DNA of 64,000 nucleotides from Hyphomicrobium_A sp963728165 (GTDB lineage: Bacteria; Pseudomonadota; Alphaproteobacteria; Rhizobiales; Hyphomicrobiaceae): assembly GCA_963728165.1 (NCBI GenBank), contig CAVSIY010000006.1:1054001-1118000 (forward strand), read 5' to 3'. Below are positions 8,380-17,593 of this stretch, in pieces. Each line of letters opens with the position of its first letter. Position 1 is the stretch's first letter. The notes beneath the pieces are model-generated. The model saw only the letters and a program-made list of their open reading frames with translations. It made no database searches and was not told the DNA's origin. The position numbers were made by a program, and so were the translations under genes.

Positions 8380-9606
8380 ATGTGCCTATCTCCGCTCTCG
8401 ACCAACGAGGAAGCCGGCGGCGCCGGCCACTCGCGACGCGACTTGCTGCGCCGCCTTCTCGCATTGGGCTTGAGCATGCCGATGGCGGCGGCCGTCCTCG
8501 AAAGCGCTGCACGCGCGGTGCCGGGTTCGATGAGCTACCTCGATAAAAAGGAGTTCATCGGCGGATTGCAGGATCTCATTGCACGAGCCAAGTCGCCGGA
8601 GCTCGCGAGCTTCAGTGTGTTCCAGCTCGGCAGTACCGACATGCCTTGGAAAGAGATCGACCTCAAGGTCGCCAAAGGCCAGCAGGTGACATTCCTGCTC
8701 GGCGGCCGCGTGTGGCTGTCGCACGAGAACGATCTGTGGGCCGAGCCGGGAGCGGCCTTCAACGCCCGCAGCCTCGGCAAACGGCCGATCTATTGCCCGA
8801 TGAGCAACACCGGCATAATGACGGCGGCTCACGATGGCGGCGTGGAGATCGCGCGTTCTCTGGCGGAGTTTAAGGACGAGGACGGCGTCCTGTTTACGCC
8901 CAAGGAGGACTATCAAAAGGTCGACGTCGACATGTACGGCGTGGCGCTCGCGTGGCATGGCGACGCCGGGAAGGGCCTGAAGACCTTGCTGGCGCATGGC
9001 GACGTCGACGGCGTCCTGGCCGCCGAGCTCGCGCGCCACGAAAGCCAGCGCAAGCTGCCCGCCGGCTGGAGCAATCACTTCATGCTGGGGAGCGGTCCGA
9101 TCATCTTCAGCGATGCGGGAGATGGCGAGATTGCATGCCAGGCCCTCAAGAACGCGGGCATTTTGGAGCACCCGGTCTCAATCGAGCTCAAGCCGAACAC
9201 CAAGATGAGCTGGCGCTGGATCGTCGAGGAGCTGCCATCACGGGTCGGCGAGGACAAAGTCGTCACGCACGATTATCTCTCGATCGGCGCCAAGTTCGAC
9301 GATGGCCAGGATCTTACCTACATTTGGAGCCGCGAACTCCCGGTCGGGACGACCTTCCGCTGTCCGCTGCCGCGTTGGACCCCGATCGAGACGCACACAA
9401 TCGTTCGCAGCGGGTCTAAGGATCTCGGCACCTGGGTGGGCGAGGAGCGCGATCTCTTTGCCGACTACGCCGCCCATATCGGTGGCAAGGCCAAGTCGAT
9501 CACGCACGTGTGGCTCCTCGGGGTATCTCTGTTTCAGCGGCTGAACGGCTCCTATCGCATTCGCGATATCCAGATCACGGGGCCGGACACGTCTATCAAG
9601 CTGTGA
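8380..9606 (+). CDS. Tat-exported DUF3047-like protein
   Basis: A 408-residue protein with AGGAGG nine bases before the ATG. The N-terminus has a twin-arginine signal (SRRDLLRRLLALGL, about residues 19-32), so it is exported folded, which often implies a cofactor. The C-terminal 190 residues resemble DUF3047: the pattern SWRWIVEELP, a DY with FDDGQDLTYIWS, and RDIQITGPD near the end. The central region is not recognised. It probably shares a transcript with the upstream DUF2380-like gene. Role unknown. Confidence 0.75.
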   Translation: MCLSPLSTNEEAGGAGHSRRDLLRRLLALGLSMPMAAAVLESAARAVPGSMSYLDKKEFIGGLQDLIARAKSPELASFSVFQLGSTDMPWKEIDLKVAKGQQVTFLLGGRVWLSHENDLWAEPGAAFNARSLGKRPIYCPMSNTGIMTAAHDGGVEIARSLAEFKDEDGVLFTPKEDYQKVDVDMYGVALAWHGDAGKGLKTLLAHGDVDGVLAAELARHESQRKLPAGWSNHFMLGSGPIIFSDAGDGEIACQALKNAGILEHPVSIELKPNTKMSWRWIVEELPSRVGEDKVVTHDYLSIGAKFDDGQDLTYIWSRELPVGTTFRCPLPRWTPIETHTIVRSGSKDLGTWVGEERDLFADYAAHIGGKAKSITHVWLLGVSLFQRLNGSYRIRDIQITGPDTSIKL

Positions 9607-9702
9607 AGGAGCTTTCGTCGAGCAACTAAGCAATGATCAACGTCGGGAAGACAGGACTTCAAAGCGCTGGTCGCGGCGCAATAGCGTCGCGACAACGCGA
9701 GG

Positions 9703-9741
9703 CGGATCGCGGCGCTTGTGCCACGCTGGCGCCGCGATCCG
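9703..9741. repeat. 13-bp perfect inverted repeat
   Basis: Bases 9703-9715 pair perfectly with 9729-9741 around a 13-base loop, about 100 bases after the DUF3047-like stop. No T run follows, so it is an RNA hairpin but not a clear intrinsic terminator. A second, shorter dyad (GCCGCC/GGCGGC) follows near 9750-9767. Confidence 0.5.
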
Positions 9742-9811
9742 TCGAATTGCCGCCGCAGTTGGCGGCTATCGCGACCGCCTCGCGCAACAGCCGCAACCGC
9801 AGGAGGGAGCC

Positions 9812-10053
9812 ATGCCGAAGTATCGCAATCCAGACCAGCTCCCCTCCTTTCGAGGTAACGAGCAAGCGGCGTAGGTCGTATCCTTCCGAGACGCACGTCA
9901 AGCGGGGCGACCGCGTCGTGCACGGCGAGGTGGAGCTCGCCGAGAAGCTCGGGCGCAACGATTTGTGCCCGTGCGGCTCCGGACGCCGGTTTCAAGCGCT
10001 GCTGCCTTAGGACCAAGCGCTATGACGGCGCCCTGCGCGCCCACTACTTTTAG
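9812..10053 (+). pseudogene. small SEC-C zinc-motif protein, frameshifted twice
   Basis: Starting from the ATG behind AGGAGGGAGCC, the first 18 codons read MPKYRNPDQLPSFRGNEQ before a stop at 9872. Removing one base near 9868 continues into a frame reading GDRVVHGEVELAEKLGRNDL then CPCGSGRRF. Removing one T from the TTT at 9990-9992 then gives the expected FKRCC end of a SEC-C motif and a stop at 10051. The repaired product would be about 80 residues. SEC-C motifs bind zinc through CxC and CC. As written the zinc site is destroyed, so this is decay or two sequence errors. Confidence 0.6.
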
Positions 10054-10121
10054 GGACCGCGACTGATACGCGAGCCGCCACCGTGCGGCCGCACGCTCTA
10101 CGGCGATCGCACGCGACAGAG

Positions 10122-10156
10122 CCTGAGGGCCGGCGCTCAAAAAGCTGGCCCTCAGG
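10122..10156. terminator. hairpin over the stop of the CorA-like gene
   Basis: A perfect 10-bp inverted repeat (10122-10131 with 10147-10156) with a 15-base loop overlaps the stop codon of the CorA-like gene. There is a T run in the loop on the minus strand but none after the stem, so terminator function is only possible. Confidence 0.35.
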
Positions 10157-11777
10157 GCCGCTCGCCTGACATGCGGTCAAGCAGCGCCGTCAGGGGACGC
10201 GAGAAGACAATGACGGCGATCGTGAGCGCCACGACCACAACTCCCACGATACCGAAGTATATGAGCTTGGTGGCCAGCGGAGCGTCCGCCTCCGCGATGA
10301 GATTCATGCCCAGAAAGCCCGTGGCGATGGTGCCGATGAGGCCAACGATCGTCACCGCCGTGAGCCGATGGATGGTACCGCTCTGCCGGCGCAAGATATC
10401 GCTGTCGAGATACTGGACCATATCGAATATCTCGCCGCGCAGCTCCTTGTAGAGAGCGTCGTTGCCGAGATGCATGCGCTGCAAGCGGAAGAGGTCGCGC
10501 GTCTGGACCTGGTCTGAAACCTCGGTGAACCAGTAGCGCTGCGTGAACCGCATGAAGGCTTCCTGCAGCCTATAGGTCTCACGACGAAACTGCGCCGCCG
10601 AATCGGGGCTTCTGATCTCGAGCTGCTTGATCGCCGCAGCCAGCCGATCCGACAACATAAGCAGTGCGGCCTTCTGAAAGTGGCTCACAAGAAACAGGAG
10701 GAAATACTGGTGCCGGAACTGGCCCAACAGACCGCGTTCGTTGTCCTCGCGGCTTGAGCTTGAAGTAGCGTCGGCCACGATCGTGAAGGCGTGACCGGAG
10801 AGCAGGAAGCGCGTATTCGCGCCTTGCATTTCGGTGCCCTCGTGGAAATAGCGATCGTAGCAATTGCGCGCCTCGAAATCGTGCAGGAAGCGCTCGGCAT
10901 AGGGCGCGTTGCCGTTTGAGCTCGGTCCGGCGGCGAACGCTAAGCGCATGAAATCAACTCGCTTCAGATCCCACAGACGGTCAACCGTCAGATAGGTCAT
11001 GACGGGCATGCGGTAGTACTCGATCTGGCGAAAGCTCAGCGGATTCTTTTGGTCGGGTTCCCCGGCTCTCAAGGGCCTCAGCAGAAACTCCCAATGTGCC
11101 GCAAAGCACGGCGATCTGTGGTGGCCGACGAACTCGAGATAGCGATCCCGATCCTCGTAGTCGGAGGTTGCGAGCACGTTCCCGCTTCTGTCGAGCCATT
11201 CAACGCGCTCAGGGCAGTGGAGCGGCCTGCCGCTCTCGGTCCAGCCGGGAGGGTAGGCGCGGCCGACGCGGTACATGATCTCATGCACCGCGGCGAGCGG
11301 AAGATTGGATGCAAAGAATTCGCAAGCGAGGATGACGGCGTCGACATCGTGAAAGAAGTGGAGGTCGATGTGCGCAACCTCGCAGGTGATCGGTTCGCTT
11401 CCTTTGTCGAGGGTGATGCGCAGCGCACCGACATCGGTGCGGCGGTAGAGCCGCAAGGGAGCGTCTCCCCTGCCGAGCTCGCGCACGGGGCCGGGAGCAT
11501 CGCCGTAAAGAAAGCGCTGCACGTGCGGCAGAAAGCTGACGAACTCGCGATAGTGCCGCTCTTGAAAGGCACCCTGAATGCCGAACTCGTCATCGACGAG
11601 CGTCCAATTGTTGCCGGCCAGCCTTTCGAATAGGGCCTCGGCTGTCTCGCGGCGGCCACCCTTCCTTGCCGTCAGGATCTGGATCGGCCACAGGACGATA
11701 TGGCGACAGTGGCGCACAATGCCGGCGTGCGGTTCAGCCAGAGGCGCGGTTGCCGCGAGAGACTCCGTATCATCCAT
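10152..11777 (-). CDS. CorA-like membrane protein
   Basis: A 541-residue protein. The first 440 residues are soluble and helical; the C-terminus has two transmembrane helices, the first ending in GFLGMN, the GMN signature of the CorA/Mrs2/ZntB divalent-cation channel superfamily, and the second around KLIYFGIVGVVVVALTIAVI. The cytoplasmic domain is about twice the usual CorA length and not closely recognisable, so this belongs to a divergent branch and its ion is unknown. The gene is monocistronic as far as can be seen. Confidence 0.75.
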   Translation of the reverse strand: MDDTESLAATAPLAEPHAGIVRHCRHIVLWPIQILTARKGGRRETAEALFERLAGNNWTLVDDEFGIQGAFQERHYREFVSFLPHVQRFLYGDAPGPVRELGRGDAPLRLYRRTDVGALRITLDKGSEPITCEVAHIDLHFFHDVDAVILACEFFASNLPLAAVHEIMYRVGRAYPPGWTESGRPLHCPERVEWLDRSGNVLATSDYEDRDRYLEFVGHHRSPCFAAHWEFLLRPLRAGEPDQKNPLSFRQIEYYRMPVMTYLTVDRLWDLKRVDFMRLAFAAGPSSNGNAPYAERFLHDFEARNCYDRYFHEGTEMQGANTRFLLSGHAFTIVADATSSSSREDNERGLLGQFRHQYFLLFLVSHFQKAALLMLSDRLAAAIKQLEIRSPDSAAQFRRETYRLQEAFMRFTQRYWFTEVSDQVQTRDLFRLQRMHLGNDALYKELRGEIFDMVQYLDSDILRRQSGTIHRLTAVTIVGLIGTIATGFLGMNLIAEADAPLATKLIYFGIVGVVVVALTIAVIVFSRPLTALLDRMSGERP

Positions 11778-11946
11778 GCGCTCGCACCCGTTCCAATTCC
11801 ATTCCTTCGTGTATAGCCGTCCGCGCCTGCACTTGTCAGTGGGACGATCGATCTCACACAGCAGCGACGGGAACGGCCGACGTCGCCGCCGGGGCGCCTA
11901 TGGCGAAGATGTCAGTTTTGCGACGGTTGGGATGCGCGCCGGAGGA

Positions 11947-12876
11947 TCACGCCATCGTTTCGACGCGGATGCGGAAGATCGCGCGGAAGCTGGCGCCCGG
12001 AACTACGAGCCGCAGGCCATCGCCGCTGATGAGCGCGTTGGTCGCCGCCGTCATCGGCTCGAGCGCGATAAAGTCCTTGTCCTTGGGCGCGTAGACTTGG
12101 GTGTGCGTGAAGCCCTCGATCAGCTCCACCGAGATGCGGCGCCCCGCGCCCGAGATCGAGAGCACGGCATTGTCGCCGAGCAGCACGAACCCGTCATCGA
12201 AGTCGCGGGTACCGAGCGGAGCATCGATACCGCCGAAGGGCTCCGCGGTTCCGGTGGGGATCCCGCGCTCGTCGAGCACGAGACGGCGCATGGGCGGCAG
12301 GTGCAGCCGCCAGTCGGCGCGCGCCACGCCGGGCACGCCGATGTAGGGATGAAAGCCGAAGCTCACCGGCACCGGGCCGTCGCCCGCCTGTACTGCAGTT
12401 TCAATGGTAAGGCCGTCGGGTTGCAGGCTCGCCGTCATCGCCAGCCGGTGGCGGTAGGGAAAGATCGCGAGCAGGTCTGCGCGCGACCAATCGAGGCCGG
12501 CGCTCACACGGTCGGGTCCCCTCTCGATGACATCCCACGCAAGGTGCGACCAGGGCACGCCGTGGATCGGCAGCCCGTTTGAGTCGAAGTGGAGGAGCGG
12601 CGAGGCGGGATCGAGCACGACCTCGGGGCCGGCCTTCTTGTAGCGGGCCGTGGCGAGCCGGTTGGCCCACGGATAGAGAAACGGGATGCCGGCGGTGCTG
12701 CCCTTTGCAGCTGCGGCTTCCAGATCATCGATGCGGCGCAGAATTTCCACGCCCTTGTGGCGCAGCGAGACGCCGAGCATGCCGAAGCTGGGCAGGAAGC
12801 GCGCCTCGAGGTCGCCGGCTGAGAGCGTCGCCGCTGCCGGATCGTTCAAGGGAGTCGCGGCCGGCGTCATGCTCAC
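11947..12876 (-). CDS. aldose 1-epimerase family protein
   Basis: A 309-residue cytoplasmic galactose-mutarotase-fold enzyme, expected to interconvert alpha and beta anomers of a hexose or hexose derivative. Family features are NRLATARY early, GLPIHGVPW, the catalytic-type histidine in FGFHPYIG, and the glutamate in IALEPMT. The GTG start overlaps the stop of the upstream amidase gene by four bases (GTGA); an ATG two codons later is the alternative. Coupling to agmatine catabolism genes is unusual for a mutarotase, so the physiological sugar is unclear. Confidence 0.88.
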   Translation of the reverse strand: MSMTPAATPLNDPAAATLSAGDLEARFLPSFGMLGVSLRHKGVEILRRIDDLEAAAAKGSTAGIPFLYPWANRLATARYKKAGPEVVLDPASPLLHFDSNGLPIHGVPWSHLAWDVIERGPDRVSAGLDWSRADLLAIFPYRHRLAMTASLQPDGLTIETAVQAGDGPVPVSFGFHPYIGVPGVARADWRLHLPPMRRLVLDERGIPTGTAEPFGGIDAPLGTRDFDDGFVLLGDNAVLSISGAGRRISVELIEGFTHTQVYAPKDKDFIALEPMTAATNALISGDGLRLVVPGASFRAIFRIRVETMA

Positions 12877-13732
12877 ACGATGCTCTTGGCGTAAAGGTCG
12901 GGGCGGCGGTCGCGAAAGAAGCCCCAGTCGGCGCGGTAGCTGGCGATCTCGTCGAGGTCGAAGGTGTGAACGAGCACGCCCTCGTCGGTTGCGCCCAGGC
13001 TCGCGACCAGCTCGCCGCGGTGATCGGCGATGAAGGAGTGGCCGTAGTACTTCTGGCTCACGCCGTCATTGTCCTCGAGCCCGATGCGATTGGCGGCGAC
13101 GATCGGCACGGCGTTGGCGACGGCGTGCCCCTGCATCGCGCGCTGCCACTGCGCGTGTGTGTCGAGGCCCGCGTCATAAGGCTCCGAGCCGATGGCCGTG
13201 GGGTAGAACAACACCTCCGCGCCTTCGAGCACCATGGCGCGCGCGGCCTCCGGATACCACTGGTCCCAGCAGATGCCGACGCCGATGCTTCCGGCTTGCG
13301 TCGTCCACGCCTTGAAGCCCGTGTCGCCGGGGCGGAAGTAGTACTTCTCCTGATAGCCGGGGCCATCGGGGATGTGGCTCTTGCGATAAACGCCGAGGAT
13401 CGCGCCGTCCGCGTCGGCGACCGCCACGCTGTTGTAGTAGCGGGGCCCGTCCTTTTCGAAAAAGGAGATGGGAATGACGATGCCGAGCTCTTTTGCGAGC
13501 GTCTGCATGGCGCGCACGCACGGGTGCTCGGCCGCCGGATAGGCCGTCTCGAACCACTTGGGGTCCTGCTTGGTGCAGAAATAGATGCCCTGGAACAGCT
13601 CCGACGGCAGCACGACCTGCGCGCCGCCGCCCGCCGCCTCGCGCACGAAGCCTCCGTCTTGGCGATGTTGGCCGCCATGTCGGGACCATACGAGGTCTGG
13701 ATGGCCGCCACCGTGATCGTGCGCCTGGTCAT
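12873..13732 (-). pseudogene. aguB: N-carbamoylputrescine amidase, frameshifted
   Basis: A nitrilase-superfamily enzyme that hydrolyses N-carbamoylputrescine to putrescine, CO2 and ammonia, the second step of agmatine use. The catalytic triad is visible: Glu in LPSELFQ, Lys in YRKSHIPDGPGY, Cys in GICWDQWYPE. The frame is interrupted near 13650, where one base is missing in GAGGCTTCGTG: codons before it read MTRRTITVAAIQTSYG and onward, while those after it read FVREAAGGGAQVV in another frame. Restoring one base gives 286 residues, the usual length. The start directly abuts the aguA stop. Neighbouring aguA is intact, so a sequence error is likely. Confidence 0.85.
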
Positions 13733-14755
13733 CTAGAGCGGTTCCTGCTGGGTGATGCAGTGGAACGACCCGCCGCCGGCGTCGCCGCAACCGAGCAGCC
13801 CACGCGAGGATACGCCGATGACCTTGCGATCGGTAAACACCGCCTGCAATGCCTGCAGCGCTGCCTCTTGCGTCGGTGTGCCATAGACCGGCACGACCAC
13901 GACGCCGTTGGCGATGACGAAGTTCATGTGTGAGGCCGGCGCGATCTCGCCTAGCGGATTGCGATACAACCCGACGCTCGCGATACGCACGACCTCGAGC
14001 TTGCGGCCAGACGCGTCCGTCGCCTCTGCAAGCGCGCGGGCGATGTTGTCGAGCGTTGCCGCATTGGGATCGTCGGGTCCCGCGGGCGCCTGGCACACGA
14101 CGCGGCCGGGGCCGACGAAGCGGGCGATGTTGTCGATGTGGCCGTCGGTGTGGTCGCCCCTGAGGCCCTCGTCGATCCAGATGATCGTCTTTGCGCCGAA
14201 GGCATGGCGCAGCGCGGCCTCGGCCTCGTCCTTGGTCCAGCCGTTGCGGTTGGGATTGAGCAGGGTCTGGCGCGTGGTGAGGATGGTGCCGTTGCCGTCA
14301 TGATCGACGGCGCCGCCCTCCAGCACGAAGTCGAAGCTGCGCACGGGGGCGCCGGCAAGCCGCGCGATGTCGCAGCCCACGGTCGCGTCGTCGGGCAGCT
14401 CGTACTTGCCGCCCCAGCTGTTGGTCTTGAAGCGCAGCGCGATTCTGCCGGCCGCAGTGCGCGCGAAAATGGGCCCGGTATCGCGCAGCCAGATGTCGCC
14501 GTAGCGCGCGCGCACGATCTCGGCCGCGCCGTCGAGGCAAGCGCGCGCCGAGGCCTCGGCCTCGGTGCCGTTGACCAAGAGCCGCACCGCGTTGGACTTG
14601 GCGAGCGCGCGCACGAGTGCCGCCACGTCGCGGCGCGGGGCTTCGAGGTCGCCGTTCCATTCGCCCGCATCGGCGGGCCATGCGGTCCAGACGGCCTTTT
14701 GCGGCGCCCATTCCGCCGGGACAGAGATCGCCGTGTCGCTTTCCAGAATTGCCAT
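13733..14755 (-). CDS. aguA: agmatine deiminase
   Basis: A 340-residue guanidino-group-modifying enzyme converting agmatine to N-carbamoylputrescine and ammonia. Characteristic segments are PAEWAPQKAVWTAWP near the N-terminus, RDTGPIF, a GDHTDGHIDN histidine motif, and the active cysteine near residue 333 in GGGSFHCITQQ. The start is the ATG eight bases after AAGGA; the frame is open about 260 bases further upstream but without family similarity. It is the first gene of an aguA-aguB-epimerase operon with abutting or overlapping ends. The product putrescine would feed polyamine pools. Confidence 0.93.
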   Translation of the reverse strand: MAILESDTAISVPAEWAPQKAVWTAWPADAGEWNGDLEAPRRDVAALVRALAKSNAVRLLVNGTEAEASARACLDGAAEIVRARYGDIWLRDTGPIFARTAAGRIALRFKTNSWGGKYELPDDATVGCDIARLAGAPVRSFDFVLEGGAVDHDGNGTILTTRQTLLNPNRNGWTKDEAEAALRHAFGAKTIIWIDEGLRGDHTDGHIDNIARFVGPGRVVCQAPAGPDDPNAATLDNIARALAEATDASGRKLEVVRIASVGLYRNPLGEIAPASHMNFVIANGVVVVPVYGTPTQEAALQALQAVFTDRKVIGVSSRGLLGCGDAGGGSFHCITQQEPL

Positions 14756-14803
14756 GCAACGCGTCCTTGGTCTTGCTTTGCGTTGCAGCAGGTCCTCAAC
14801 GCA

Positions 14804-14834
14804 AGCGACGCCCGCCAAAGGCGCGGGCGTCGCT
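14804..14834. repeat. 12-bp perfect hairpin upstream of aguA
   Basis: Bases 14804-14815 pair perfectly with 14823-14834 around a seven-base loop, 50-80 bases upstream of the aguA start. Without a T run it is not a simple terminator; it could be an attenuator or mRNA leader structure. The rest of the 357-base gap between aguA and the next gene shows nothing else. Confidence 0.45.
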
Positions 14835-15112
14835 CGCGTATGTGTAGCATCCTCAGTACATGTGCAAGGGCATCGAGCCGCCGCCGGGGGCCGATGACGA
14901 GGGCCCAGGGCGCCTGCCGACGCTGACCGCCGCAGGATCAGGTTGAGGCCGGCAGAGAACTTTCGGGACGCCGTGAACCGTTTCTTTCCTCTGCCAAGAG
15001 GAAGCCCGGTGGCCACGTCCTTCCCCGCCCTATGTTGCCGCTCATCCAGTGCCCCTCCGGCCGCCCCGTGTCTCGGACGGCAGGAGCGGGTCTTCGCTCA
15101 AAGAGGGTCGAC

Positions 15113-16540
15113 ATGCTTCGCAATTGGTCGGTTGCGCTTCTCGCCGGTGCGTCACTCACTGCTTTGTGCTGCTCTGCAAGCGACGGCTTCGCGCGCGGCG
15201 GTGGCGGACACTTCGGCGGTGGTGGGCACTTTGGCGGCGGCCGCGAGTTCCGCCCCGAGATGCGCGAGCCCCACATCGACCGCGATGAGCGCAGGCCGGA
15301 GGAGGAGCACCGGACCCACGAGGAGCACAGAGACGAAGATGCCGCGCGTCACAGGGACGATGCCGATCATGAGGCGCGCGACAAGGCCGAGCACCACGAG
15401 GATGATCATCATCAGGATGTAGGCCGCGCCGAGGATGCCCGCCGCGACGTTGCCAACAACAGGGACCTCGACCACCCCTTCGGCAACGGGCACTCGTACC
15501 GCAACCAGTTCTGGGGCAACCAGTTCGGCGCCCGCAACTTCGATTGCCACCACTGCCAGTGGGGCTGGGTGGGGCCCGTGTTCTGGCCGTTCGCCATCGG
15601 CGACATCTTCTCCTTCGCCTGGTGGCCCGATGCCGGCGATCCCGCATTCTGGGACTATGGGCTCAACTACATCCTCACCGGATTGTTCTGGCCCGACGGC
15701 GCCTACAGGTGGCCGCAGGGCTACGGGGCGTACGCCTGGTCGAATGACGGCAACGCCTATCAAACCGCGCGCGAAGCGCACCAGGACGTCTACAGCGGCG
15801 GCCCGGCAAACGAGCCGCCGCAGGCTGCCTCTGAAAGCACAACTGACGTGGCCGAGACCTGCAACGGCTTGGGGCCGGGCGTTACCAGCCTGCCCATCGA
15901 TCGCATCGAGGCGGCCGTGAAGCCCGAGGCGAGCCAGCGCGCCGCTTTCGATCAGCTCAAGACCGCGTCAGCCAAGGCCCAGGCCATCCTCAGGGGGGCC
16001 TGTCCCAGCGAGGCGCCGCTGACGCCGGTCGGGCGTCTCGACGCCGTACAGAAACGGCTCGATGGCATGGACGAGGCGGTCGATACGCTCATGGGTCCGT
16101 TCACGGCCTTCTCGAAAACGCTTAACCAGGAGCAGCGCCAGGCGCTCGACGGCCTGGCGCGCAAAGGTGCCGGCGCCGGCGGTTCGGTCACGGAGATGGG
16201 CGACCTCGGCGGGTGCATCGACGAAGGTCAGGCGTTCGTCGATCTGCCGGTGCAGGAGATCGAGAAGGCGCTGCAACCCGACAAGCGCCAGCAGGCCGCG
16301 CTCAACCAGTTGAAGTCCGCCTCGGAGCAGGCCGCAGAGAGGCTGCGCTCAGGCTGCCCTGGGAGCGTGCCGGCGACGCCCGAAGCGCGGCTCGAGGCCA
16401 TGGACGCGCGTCTGCACCAGACCATCTTGGCGGTGAACGACGTGCGCCCGGCGCTGGTCGATTTCTACGATTCGCTCAGCGACGAGCAGAAGGCGCGCTT
16501 CAACACGTTGCCGCCCGAGCAGGCCGCGGAGCAGCATTGA
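15113..16540 (+). CDS. exported protein with two Spy/LTXXQ-like repeats
   Basis: A 475-residue secreted protein; the start is the ATG after AGAGGG that begins the signal peptide (1-27). After it comes a Gly/His-rich stretch, then an acidic, His- and Arg-rich segment (about 50-120), then an aromatic segment with CHHC, WWP and repeated Trp-Pro (135-215). The C-terminal half contains two homologous helical repeats of about 100 residues, each opening with a Cys and having another Cys before a PxTPxxRL turn, and each containing an LxxEQ/LSDEQ motif typical of Spy/CpxP-type periplasmic chaperones. A stress chaperone or metal-linked role is inferred. Confidence 0.7.
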   Translation: MLRNWSVALLAGASLTALCCSASDGFARGGGGHFGGGGHFGGGREFRPEMREPHIDRDERRPEEEHRTHEEHRDEDAARHRDDADHEARDKAEHHEDDHHQDVGRAEDARRDVANNRDLDHPFGNGHSYRNQFWGNQFGARNFDCHHCQWGWVGPVFWPFAIGDIFSFAWWPDAGDPAFWDYGLNYILTGLFWPDGAYRWPQGYGAYAWSNDGNAYQTAREAHQDVYSGGPANEPPQAASESTTDVAETCNGLGPGVTSLPIDRIEAAVKPEASQRAAFDQLKTASAKAQAILRGACPSEAPLTPVGRLDAVQKRLDGMDEAVDTLMGPFTAFSKTLNQEQRQALDGLARKGAGAGGSVTEMGDLGGCIDEGQAFVDLPVQEIEKALQPDKRQQAALNQLKSASEQAAERLRSGCPGSVPATPEARLEAMDARLHQTILAVNDVRPALVDFYDSLSDEQKARFNTLPPEQAAEQH

Positions 16541-16552
16541 GCGGGTGAGAGC

Positions 16553-17488
16553 TCAGAGCGGCCGCGGCGTACCGGCGCGGCCGCGCGGGCACTCGAGCGC
16601 GGTGCGGTCCCAGCCGCCCAGGCGGGCAGCTGCCTCGTACGTCGTCTCGAGGAAGCTCAAGAGGCACCGGTCGGGATCGGCGGCGCTGCGCACGGCGCCG
16701 TAGGGGAGAATGAACTCGCCCGCGGTTCGATCGAAGAAAGCTTCCTCAGGTGCGACCCGTTGCGCGGAGAACCCTTCCGGCGCCGGATAAGCGTAGGAAT
16801 AGAACGCCGGATAGTCGACCGGACCGCCGCCGGGCCAAAAGCCGGCGGAGCTGACCTCGTGCGAATAGGCTTCGCGTGTCACGGCGTCGGGAAGGCCCGG
16901 TACGCCGCCCGGATGCACCGGCGCGCGGCGGCCTGAAAAGCGCGTGACGGCGAGATCGAAGCTGCCCCAGAACAGATGCACCGGGCTGACCTTGCCCAGG
17001 AAGCCGGTGCGGAAGTCCTTGAGCACGCGGTCGCATTGGACGAGCGCGCGCCAGAATCGGTGCACGGCATCCGCATCGTAGGAGGCGTGCTCCGTGTCGC
17101 TGGCGAAGGGTGTGGCCTCGGCGACCTCGTTGGGCGTGCCGTTGAATGCGACGCGAGCATTGAGTGCGTCCGTCAAGGCGAGAAAGCGCTGGTGGAAGGC
17201 GGCGACGGTCATCGGCTCAAGCGCGAAGGATGCCATCGCGCCGTCGGTTGCCGTGCCGATCAGCGTATGGTCGATGAGATCGAAGTCGAATTGCACGCTG
17301 CGGCTGCCGGCCGGGATCAAGGACGTCGTCAGCCCGCGCGAGGTCACATAGAACGTGGCATGCCACGAATGGTTGAGCCACGGCGTGCGCGCCAAGCGAT
17401 ACTTGCCCACGATCTGGAGCCAGCGATGGAACGTGGTGCAGGTGTCTTTCCAGGGACCGAAGGGAATGTCGGGCCAGTCGTCCGTCAT
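16553..17488 (-). CDS. DUF5996 family protein
   Basis: A 311-residue soluble protein beginning at the ATG behind GGAGGCGAGGC. The full family pattern is present: WPDIPFGPWKDT, HRWLQIVGKYRLA, NHSWHATFYVTSRGLTT, then KVSPVHLFWGSFDLAVTRF and TREAYSHEVSSAGFWPG. DUF5996 proteins are widespread in bacteria and have no assigned function. The gene stands alone and is divergent from a membrane protein gene about 100 bases away. Confidence 0.93.
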   Translation of the reverse strand: MTDDWPDIPFGPWKDTCTTFHRWLQIVGKYRLARTPWLNHSWHATFYVTSRGLTTSLIPAGSRSVQFDFDLIDHTLIGTATDGAMASFALEPMTVAAFHQRFLALTDALNARVAFNGTPNEVAEATPFASDTEHASYDADAVHRFWRALVQCDRVLKDFRTGFLGKVSPVHLFWGSFDLAVTRFSGRRAPVHPGGVPGLPDAVTREAYSHEVSSAGFWPGGGPVDYPAFYSYAYPAPEGFSAQRVAPEEAFFDRTAGEFILPYGAVRSAADPDRCLLSFLETTYEAAARLGGWDRTALECPRGRAGTPRPL

Positions 17489-17593
17489 GCCTCGCCTCCA
17501 ACTTCTCCACCGGGACCGCTTTCTACCATCGTGCAGCCACGTTGCGGTGCGGTTATCACCAACGGCGTGTGGCGAAACGGTTGGCGGACACCA

